Assembly (NCBI GenBank): GCA_023248665.1
Contig: JAHFEC010000037.1
Location: 1-9,915 of the forward strand
Length of the DNA stretch: 9,915 bases
Origin: Microcaldota archaeon
Lineage (GTDB): Archaea; Micrarchaeota; Micrarchaeia; Anstonellales; Anstonellaceae
Direction: 5' to 3'
A program made the position numbers and the translations under genes. The notes beneath the pieces are model-generated. The model was not told where the DNA came from, did not search any database, and saw only the letters and a list, made by a program, of their open reading frames with translations. Below are positions 5,326-9,915 of this stretch, piece by piece; the stretch's first letter is position 1, and each line of letters starts with the position of its first letter.

Positions 5326-5592
5326 TTATTCGAGCCCGGTCGACTGCGCTCCCGTGCCGGCTTTGCTCACCATAATGACGTCTTCGACGCTTTTGACTGA
5401 GCTGTAAAGCACGCTCTTCTCACGGAGCACGCGCTTGGCTTCCTCTTTGGAGACATTGGAGAGAGGCTCCATCACCAAACGCACCACCTTCCCCTGTTCG
5501 AGGTCGATGAGCACGTCCTGTGCCCGTCCAAGGAATTTGCCGCCGTCGCTGTAGATGTCCATCCCGTAAATCTTCGATACCTTCATGGTCAT
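5326..5592 (-). CDS. PRC-barrel domain protein
   Basis: This 88-residue protein is almost wholly one PRC-barrel. It opens VSKIYGMDIYSDGGKFLGRA, then DVLIDLEQGKVVRLVME, with hydrophobic strands and turns typical of the family, and ends in a short polar tail after DVIMV. PRC-barrels bind proteins or RNA; small archaeal ones include RimM-like relatives and the CdpB proteins that link to FtsZ-based division. Which role applies here cannot be read from the sequence. The ATG at 5592 is chosen because GGTGA lies 5 nt upstream; GTG at 5601 and ATG at 5586 are alternatives. A TATA box at 5646-5654 implies a leader of about 30 nt, unlike the leaderless genes nearby. It lies downstream of the initiator tRNA. 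Confidence 0.87.
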   Translation of the reverse strand: MTMKVSKIYGMDIYSDGGKFLGRAQDVLIDLEQGKVVRLVMEPLSNVSKEEAKRVLREKSVLYSSVKSVEDVIMVSKAGTGAQSTGLE

Positions 5593-5645
5593 AACACTCA
5601 CCTGGTCGCAGACTACTTCGTCCTGTCGCCTATTACAACACGCTC

Positions 5646-5654
5646 TTTAAAATA
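5646..5654 (-). promoter_or_regulatory. TATA box of the PRC-barrel gene
   Basis: The minus strand reads TATTTTAAA, preceded by purines like a BRE. It is about 58 nt upstream of the ATG, which leaves room for a leader with the GGTGA ribosome binding site. Confidence 0.6.
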
Positions 5655-5710
5655 CTTTTCTTGGCGCGGCCTAATGCTCGTCCATCAACAATAACAAATA
5701 GAAAACGGCA

Positions 5711-5785
5711 TAGTGGGAAGTGGATTTGAACCACTGATCTCTGGGTTATGAGCCCAGCGGGCACTCCAAGCTACCCTATCCCACT
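5711..5785 (-). tRNA. Initiator tRNA-Met (CAT)
   Basis: The minus strand folds as a full cloverleaf. The acceptor is AGTGGGA/TCCCACT, the D-stem GGGT/GCCC, the anticodon stem CTGGG/CCCAG with loop CTCATAA, and the T-arm AGTGG-TTCAAAT-CCACT. The discriminator is A and no CCA is encoded. The anticodon CAT is at 5748-5750. The A1-U72 pair and the three consecutive G-C pairs closing the anticodon stem mark it as the initiator rather than the elongator. A TATA box sits 28 nt upstream. Confidence 0.95.
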
Positions 5786-5808
5786 AAATACTATCATGCA
5801 CGTTCGTG

Positions 5809-5818
5809 TTTAAATATT
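5809..5818 (-). promoter_or_regulatory. TATA box of the initiator tRNA-Met gene
   Basis: The minus strand reads AATATTTAAA, centred about 28 nt before the tRNA 5' end, so the primary transcript would have little or no leader. Confidence 0.65.
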
Positions 5819-5856
5819 CGACGTCCAATCCCGCTCGTTTGTGGATCAAAGACGGA

Positions 5857-5885
5857 AGAAAACGCTAACCGGCCGCCCGAGCGGC
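5857..5885 (-). terminator. Hairpin and T4 terminator after tfe
   Basis: GCCGC at 5872-5876 pairs with GCGGC at 5881-5885 around a 4-nt loop, and the minus strand then has T4 near 5860. It lies 33 nt after the tfe stop codon and before the tRNA promoter. Confidence 0.45.
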
Positions 5886-5917
5886 GCGTTCGGAAAGCCG
5901 TTGCGCTCTTTTTTGGC

Positions 5918-6556
5918 CTATTGTTTTTTCTCCACATACGAAAGGCTCGAGCCGCATTGCGCGCACCGGAACATCTGCGCGCTGGCTTCATCGAACGGGA
6001 TCGAACGGCCGGGTCCGCATTGTGCGCAGCAATACGCTTCCGCCCCATCCGGCGCGCCGACCGTCGTGGCCTCTGGAGATGGAGCCGCCGGCTCATTCTC
6101 CACGGATTTCATCAGTTCCAGCGCCCGCTCGTTGTTGAGCCTCCACACGTACGAATACCATCCGCTGTTCTTGTCGCGGCTGCGGTAATAGCTCGCCAGC
6201 CCGAACGAGTGCAGCTTGTTGAGCACCACGCGAACGTCGCTCGAGCGCACGTCTGCCTTTCGTGCGATCTCCTCGTCCGACAGTTCGGACGTGAATTCCT
6301 GGATGACGTGGATCGCGTGCTCGCCGACGTTCCTCACGAGCCAGCGGCGCACTTTCGCGTCTCCCATCAACTGGGCGCGCCAGACCTTGTTCATCGCTTC
6401 CTTGTGCGCCCCGGTTTTCTTGGTCGCCGCCACGGGCGGCCTGGTCCGTGTTTTGGCTTTCGCTGGGGCGGCTTTTCCCATTCCTGCTTTCGGAGCCTTC
6501 GCCCGCCGGACTCCGTTTTTCTTCACCAGCCCGTGGCCCGTTTTCTTGGTCGCCAT
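5918..6556 (-). CDS. tfe: Transcription factor E (TFE alpha)
   Basis: This 212-residue archaeal counterpart of TFIIE-alpha helps open promoter DNA within the RNA polymerase pre-initiation complex. Residues about 55-150 form the winged helix (ELSDEEIARKADVRSSDVRV, then VLNKLHSFGLASYYRSRDKN and WYSYVWRL). The C-terminus is a zinc ribbon, C177-x2-C180 and C198-x2-C201. Residues 1-54 are an extra Lys/Ala/Arg/Pro-rich tail ahead of the usual start of the domain, so the protein is longer than typical TFEs of about 170-190 residues. The ATG at 6556 follows a TATA box at 6585-6590, giving a leader of only a few bases. No later ATG sits well at the domain start, which supports the tail being translated. 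It lies 41 bp downstream of trm56. Confidence 0.94.
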   Translation of the reverse strand: MATKKTGHGLVKKNGVRRAKAPKAGMGKAAPAKAKTRTRPPVAATKKTGAHKEAMNKVWRAQLMGDAKVRRWLVRNVGEHAIHVIQEFTSELSDEEIARKADVRSSDVRVVLNKLHSFGLASYYRSRDKNSGWYSYVWRLNNERALELMKSVENEPAAPSPEATTVGAPDGAEAYCCAQCGPGRSIPFDEASAQMFRCAQCGSSLSYVEKKQ

Positions 6557-6584
6557 ATAATTCTATTATTTGACAAACGCAATA

Positions 6585-6590
6585 TTTATA
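6585..6590 (-). promoter_or_regulatory. TATA box of tfe
   Basis: The minus strand reads TATAAATAT across this point, centred about 32 nt before the ATG at 6556, in the short gap after trm56. It gives tfe its own promoter. Confidence 0.6.
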
Positions 6591-6597
6591 CCTGCCT

Positions 6598-7128
6598 CTA
6601 TTTGTTACTCATATTCACACTCTTTCCTACTTTAGATGGCGTAATCCTGATTTTTCCATCCCACGCTTTCGTCAACTCCCGGCCCTCGCAATAACGGTCC
6701 AGGAACACGGCCAGCGCCGCGATTTCGGAATGGGGCTGGCTGCTCACCGACACGTTGAAGTCCGCCAAATCGTATGCCTCGACCGGCACCTTCTGTGAGC
6801 CGACGAGCACGAGGCAATCCTTACTTTCCTTGCGGATTTTGGCGATCACGTCCTGCACGGGCAGCCCGTACATCGTCAGGTTCACGAAGCATCCGCCGTT
6901 TTTCTTGAATTTCTCCACGGCGCCCATCCAGTCCTTCTCATACCTCACTTCGAACGGCCCGCCCCAGCTCTCGACGATTTTTTCCACCCGTCCGACCAGT
7001 TCCGCGTCCTCCTCACCGCACAGCATCGCGCCGTCCGCCCCGAGCGCCCGCGCGGTGAGCAGAACATGCATGCTTGCGCGCGGGTCCCGCCCCAGACGAT
7101 GCCCGTACCTCAGAACCCACAAACCCAT
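6598..7128 (-). CDS. trm56: tRNA (cytidine(56)-2'-O)-methyltransferase
   Basis: This 176-residue SPOUT-family enzyme methylates the 2'-OH of C56 in the T-loop of archaeal tRNAs, using S-adenosylmethionine. Seen: LRYGHRLGRDPRASMHVLLT at residues 6-25, the characteristic aTrm56 N-terminus, and the trefoil-knot region CLVLVGSQKVPVEAYDLADF followed by NVSVSSQPHSEIAALAVFLD at about 105-144. Length is normal for the compact form. The ATG at 7128 (MGLWVLRYG) is chosen because the family begins there; the frame stays open upstream but that extension runs into the tRNA-Lys gene and has no motif. A weak TATA-like CATAAG lies about 25 nt upstream. It sits between a tRNA gene and tfe, an RNA-processing and transcription neighbourhood. 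Confidence 0.95.
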   Translation of the reverse strand: MGLWVLRYGHRLGRDPRASMHVLLTARALGADGAMLCGEEDAELVGRVEKIVESWGGPFEVRYEKDWMGAVEKFKKNGGCFVNLTMYGLPVQDVIAKIRKESKDCLVLVGSQKVPVEAYDLADFNVSVSSQPHSEIAALAVFLDRYCEGRELTKAWDGKIRITPSKVGKSVNMSNK

Positions 7129-7230
7129 CGAACCAACCCGTCGCGGTCTTATGCGCGAGAATGTTTTTTTGGACCCGAAAAGCCTTTTTGACGCGGGGAT
7201 GATTCGGGTATTCCTAAAAAGGATTTTCAG

Positions 7231-7327
7231 CGGGCTCGGTGGGATTCGAACCCACGACGTTTTGGTTTCTTCGCAAGAATGGTCTTGCCTAAGAGCCAAA
7301 CGCTCTACCAAGCTGAGCTACGAGCCC
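7231..7327 (-). tRNA. tRNA-Lys (CTT) with a 23-nt intron
   Basis: The minus strand gives the acceptor GGGCTCG/CGAGCCC, D-stem GCTC/GAGC, anticodon stem TTTGG/CCAAA, variable loop ACGTC, T-arm GTGGG-TTCGAAT-CCCAC and discriminator G, as expected for archaeal tRNA-Lys. No CCA is encoded. The anticodon CTT is at 7291-7293. The anticodon loop is interrupted after position 37 by 23 nt (7267-7289). Removing it leaves a 74-nt tRNA with the normal 7-nt loop CTCTTAA. Downstream T5 near 7213-7217 may terminate transcription. Confidence 0.95.
7267..7289 (-). other. tRNA-Lys intron (canonical 37/38 position)
   Basis: The intron has an internal hairpin (GCAAG paired with CTTGC), and AAGA near its 3' end can pair with TCTT across the anticodon. 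Together these give a bulge-helix-bulge-like shape for the archaeal splicing endonuclease. The exact splice sites are inferred from the mature loop. Confidence 0.8.
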
Positions 7328-7356
7328 AAAGTCGCACGAATTATTTGGCAACCAGA

Positions 7357-7366
7357 GTTTAAAACA
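7357..7366 (-). promoter_or_regulatory. TATA box of the tRNA-Lys gene
   Basis: The minus strand reads TGTTTTAAAC, centred about 34 nt before the tRNA 5' end, which would leave a leader of roughly 7 nt for RNase P to remove. Confidence 0.5.
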
Positions 7367-7447
7367 TTTTACGTGCCGAGCCCGCAGTTTTTCGTCCCGC
7401 GAAAATCCCGCCCCCATGCCGCCCGTCCTTTATCGTCGCCATCCGGT

Positions 7448-8587
7448 TCAGAGGTGCTGGCCCTCTTTCAAACGCCGTCGGATCAGCAGCGCGCCCTCGA
7501 TGGCCAGTACGATGAGGACGACGGCCGCGGTCACGACCGCGATGTTCTCCAGCGAGAAGAAATCGCGCTGGTACACGGGCTGTTCCACCACCACGATTTT
7601 CTGGGCCGTGCTATTTTCATTGGGCGCCGTCGCGTTCAAGTCCGGCCCGTTGCCGGCCGCCGCCGCCCCTTGCGTGTCGTTCTTGACTTGGGCCGCCTGC
7701 GAAGCATTTGCATCTGTCCGTATCTGGGGCGGTTCGGGGGCCAGCTGGCCCGTGGCCCGTTGGATGCTCTCCCATCCCGACCGGGCATTCGCTCGGGCGA
7801 TTAGGGGCCCGCGCGCGTCCTCAACGGCGCTCTGGGCATCCGCAAACGGTGTGGTGTTGTAGCGGATCGGGCCCGAATACAGCAGGCTGTCCTCGTTCTG
7901 GATCCGGCTCGCGGCCATCTGCTGGGTCAAGTTCTGCAAAATCCCAACGGTCTGTGCGTACGCGTCCAAGTTTTCCAGTTCGCTCATGTTCCGCGCCCCC
8001 GTGCCCAACCCCTGCGCCTGCCCGATCTGCGCGTCGATATCCTGCACGTTCTGCACATACGCCATCATGTCGTCGATGATGCCGGCCCCGTTCTGGTCGC
8101 GCGCGTACCGGCACACCGTCGATTGGTTGCACGTCTGCTCGCAATCGCTGCGGTTCTGGCACGTGCCGTTATCGAGCCCGAAGAAGAGGTCGTATTTGGC
8201 TTCGTAGAAGAAGCGGGACCGGTTGAACTCATCGAGGTCTTGGGCGATCCGTGCCTGCGCGTCGGCCAGCGTCAGGTTGGGTGCCAAGAGGCGGTCGTAT
8301 CTCTCCTCGATGATGCTTTGGATCGTGGCATTGTCGCGCACGAGCGTCGCGTTGTACGTGCCGTTGCCTGCCTCCAGCCGCAAAAGGAACGCGGGCGTCT
8401 GGTCCAAGCTGATGATCACGTACTCGTGGCTGTCGTTGGAGAAGAAGTCGTCCATCGCCGCATACCGGAGGTCGGCCACGCCCCCCAACGTCGCGTTCAC
8501 GGCGTCTGTTTTGAGGTCCGCGTCCGTGCGCGCACAAGCCGAAATGGCGAAAAATAAAAATACGAGGAGGGCAACGAGTTTTCTCAT
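7448..8587 (-). CDS. Secreted, membrane-anchored surface glycoprotein-like protein
   Basis: This encodes 379 residues of unrecognised family. The N-terminal signal peptide MRKLVALLVFLFFAISACA holds a lipobox-like ISAC, so Cys18 might be lipidated. A long extracellular part carries more than a dozen N-x-S/T sequons, a cysteine cluster (NGTCQNRSDCEQTCNQSTVC) and helical stretches rich in Asp, Gln and Ala. Near the C-terminus, after an Ala/Asn/Thr linker, is one transmembrane helix (NIAVVTAAVVLIVLAIEGALL) followed by RRRLK, which would face the cytoplasm. The ATG at 8587 is preferred over the TTG at 8608: a TATA box is centred 28 nt upstream and the signal peptide then begins correctly. It follows another secreted protein by 43 bp but has its own promoter. 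A cell-surface role is inferred. Confidence 0.82.
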   Translation of the reverse strand: MRKLVALLVFLFFAISACARTDADLKTDAVNATLGGVADLRYAAMDDFFSNDSHEYVIISLDQTPAFLLRLEAGNGTYNATLVRDNATIQSIIEERYDRLLAPNLTLADAQARIAQDLDEFNRSRFFYEAKYDLFFGLDNGTCQNRSDCEQTCNQSTVCRYARDQNGAGIIDDMMAYVQNVQDIDAQIGQAQGLGTGARNMSELENLDAYAQTVGILQNLTQQMAASRIQNEDSLLYSGPIRYNTTPFADAQSAVEDARGPLIARANARSGWESIQRATGQLAPEPPQIRTDANASQAAQVKNDTQGAAAAGNGPDLNATAPNENSTAQKIVVVEQPVYQRDFFSLENIAVVTAAVVLIVLAIEGALLIRRRLKEGQHL

Positions 8588-8610
8588 GCCCTCTGGCAGT
8601 TCTTGCAACT

Positions 8611-8619
8611 CTTAAAAGG
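8611..8619 (-). promoter_or_regulatory. TATA box of the membrane-anchored surface protein gene
   Basis: The minus strand reads CCTTTTAAG, centred 28 nt before the ATG at 8587, in the 43-bp gap after the upstream gene. It decides the start codon and argues for separate transcription. Confidence 0.6.
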
Positions 8620-8630
8620 CTTGCGAAGGC

Positions 8631-9915
8631 TCAGGGCGGGCTCGCCGTCGCGTTCGGGGTCCCCGTTCCCGCGCCCGCCGGGTTCTCGCTGCCGTTCGCA
8701 CCGGTGCCCGGCGTCGGGACCTCGAGGCTGCCGTTTCCCTCCGTGCCGGTGGCAGTGCCGGCTGTCCGGCCGGCACCCGGCGCGCCCACCACCACGATCT
8801 GGCCGCCGGAGTTGAGGTCCGGCGCCGTGCTTGCGTTGCCGATGCCCGCGGCGGCCCGGACGCATGTGTCCCGGTCTGTCTGGTTCGTGATGCCGCTGCA
8901 GTAGCTCACATCCTGCCAGCTGTAGGCCTCGTAGGCGTAGCACTCGTCCATGTACGTGCCGGCCTTGGCGCACATCATGGGCTGGCCTTTCACCGCGGCG
9001 AGCTTGTAGATGCATTCGTCCCGCAGGCGCGGATCGGACGCGAAGGCGCACAGGCCATATTCTCCGAGGTTGATGGCCGCGGAGAGCACGCAGCTCTGCC
9101 GGTCCTGGCTCGTGTTCTGGGCCGTGCACTCGCCCATGGACTGGAGCACGGCGCTGTCCTCGTCGAACGCGGAGTCTACCTGGGTCCAGTTCGCGTTGGG
9201 CGCAAGGGCGTCTATCTGAATCCGCGCGGGCGAGTCGTAAGCCTGGTAAGTCCTCTCGTACGTTTGCACGATGCCTTGATAATCGTACTGGAGCCGGCTG
9301 TAGAGCGGGATGCCGTTTTCATGGTCAATGCACTTCTCGAGCTGGTAATTCTTGAACACGAACATGCTCGGGTCGATCCGGGTCAGGTCCTCGGACGAGA
9401 GCGTGCTGAAGTCGAACGTATATTCCACGTCGTCGCACGCCCGGCCGGCGACGGTCTTGTTCTGCGGGTTGCCGACGAACCGGATCGCCCCGATGCCCAC
9501 CATCCACGAATCCAGCGCCTGCTGATCCGGGCTCGGCTTGGCGGGGAACGTGGCGTTGAGCCGGATGGCGTAGCTCCCGGCCGTGCTGTTGTCGTTGAGT
9601 TCCGAGCACACCTCGGGCCGGTCGAGCACCTTCTCGCACACGACGGCGGTGCCATTCGCCCACACATACCTGCGGGAATGATACGCCGTGCTCACAATCC
9701 CCTCCCTCGCGCCGCCCTCCTGCGCCAGCGTGATGTTGTTGTCGATGCCGTCGACGTTCTCCAGAAACAAAATCTGATACGAGTCTGGCAGGTTTGCGAG
9801 CCGGCCCGCACCCGAGAGCAGCACGAGCGCGCCGGGGGCGTGCAGCCGCTGGTCGGCCGTCATGTTCGTCGCGTTCGCGCTCGTGGCGGGCGGGTTGCCT
9901 CCGAGCAAGGAGGGG
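8631..9915 (-). CDS. Cys-repeat secreted/surface glycoprotein-like protein, 5' part missing
   Basis: The frame is open through the right edge; 427 codons are visible and the N-terminus is missing. The first visible ~200 residues form a domain with cysteine pairs (for example VVCEKVLDRPEVC and GRACDDVEYTF ... EKCIDHENGIPLYSRL), many sequons and mixed strand-forming segments. Then come four tandem repeats of about 26 residues, each with a C-x9-11-C pair. The last ~70 residues are Gly/Thr/Pro/Asn-rich with several sequons (NGS, NAT), like a glycosylated stalk, and no transmembrane helix follows. Anchoring, if any, must be N-terminal (signal peptide or lipobox beyond the edge). I do not recognise a named family. 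Secretion is inferred from the sequons and paired cysteines. It ends 43 bp before the membrane-anchored surface protein gene. Confidence 0.82.
   Translation of the reverse strand, partial: PSLLGGNPPATSANATNMTADQRLHAPGALVLLSGAGRLANLPDSYQILFLENVDGIDNNITLAQEGGAREGIVSTAYHSRRYVWANGTAVVCEKVLDRPEVCSELNDNSTAGSYAIRLNATFPAKPSPDQQALDSWMVGIGAIRFVGNPQNKTVAGRACDDVEYTFDFSTLSSEDLTRIDPSMFVFKNYQLEKCIDHENGIPLYSRLQYDYQGIVQTYERTYQAYDSPARIQIDALAPNANWTQVDSAFDEDSAVLQSMGECTAQNTSQDRQSCVLSAAINLGEYGLCAFASDPRLRDECIYKLAAVKGQPMMCAKAGTYMDECYAYEAYSWQDVSYCSGITNQTDRDTCVRAAAGIGNASTAPDLNSGGQIVVVGAPGAGRTAGTATGTEGNGSLEVPTPGTGANGSENPAGAGTGTPNATASPP
8835..9128 (-). repeat. Four tandem ~26-residue cysteine-pair repeats (protein level)
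   Basis: In the translated frame, first cysteines recur at spacings of 26, 26 and 24 residues, each followed 10-12 residues later by a second cysteine in a DRQSC, RDEC, MDEC or DRDTC context, and then an alanine-containing helix. The DNA copies have diverged, so this is an old duplication. Confidence 0.8.

Noticed and set aside
7129..7311. N-terminal extension of Trm56
   Set aside because: It is translated from the tRNA-Lys gene and its trailer; the family's conserved start is MGLWVLRYG.
6755..7804. Long + strand open frame (about 349 codons)
   Set aside because: It runs antisense through trm56, the tRNA-Lys gene and the surface protein gene, has no domain motif, and its length follows from the GC-rich codon structure of the opposite strand.
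8584..9129. Minus-strand frame of 181 codons inside the truncated surface protein gene
   Set aside because: It is a shadow, rich in Arg, Gly and His; the alternative frame has regular cysteine repeats and sequons.

Overview
The window looks like part of an archaeal chromosome, and every supported gene lies on the minus strand. The archaeal markers are a class I lysyl-tRNA synthetase, transcription factor E (TFE), the archaeal tRNA C56 2'-O-methyltransferase Trm56, an initiator tRNA with the archaeal A1-U72 pair, a tRNA-Lys with a short bulge-helix-bulge type intron, and TATA boxes 26-28 nt upstream of start codons (leaderless genes). Most of the DNA is clearly GC-rich. The small genes, pilin-like proteins and heavily glycosylatable surface proteins would fit a DPANN lineage such as Micrarchaeota, but that placement is inference.

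Layout, left to right on the + axis (transcription runs right to left). At 1-395 is the N-terminal part of a class I/II PLP aminotransferase that leaves the left edge. At 619-2408 is a compact operon of four small single-helix, pseudopilin-like proteins whose genes overlap, with its own TATA box. At 2504-2869 is a VirB2/TrbC-like (T4SS-pilin type) protein with its own promoter. At 2970-4604 is lysS. At about 4653-4793 is a candidate small RNA unit. At 4856-5325 is a conspicuously AT-rich islet with a Cas2/VapD-like small protein, a perfect 18-bp palindrome between its TATA box and start codon, and a doubtful 64-codon ORF. At 5326-5592 is a PRC-barrel protein, then the initiator tRNA-Met.

From 5918 to 7327 is an information-processing cluster: tfe with an unusual basic N-terminal tail, trm56, and the intron-containing tRNA-Lys(CUU). 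From 7448 to the right edge are two large secreted or surface proteins dense in N-glycosylation sequons. One has a signal peptide and a C-terminal membrane anchor. The other is truncated by the edge and carries four tandem repeats of about 26 residues, each with a C-x9-11-C pair.

The most notable content is the apparent pilus/secretion locus (VirB2-like subunit plus four minor pilin-like proteins), the isolated Cas2-like gene with its operator-like palindrome, and the paired surface proteins. All coordinates and start choices were read by hand; family calls rest on motif recognition, not on searches.
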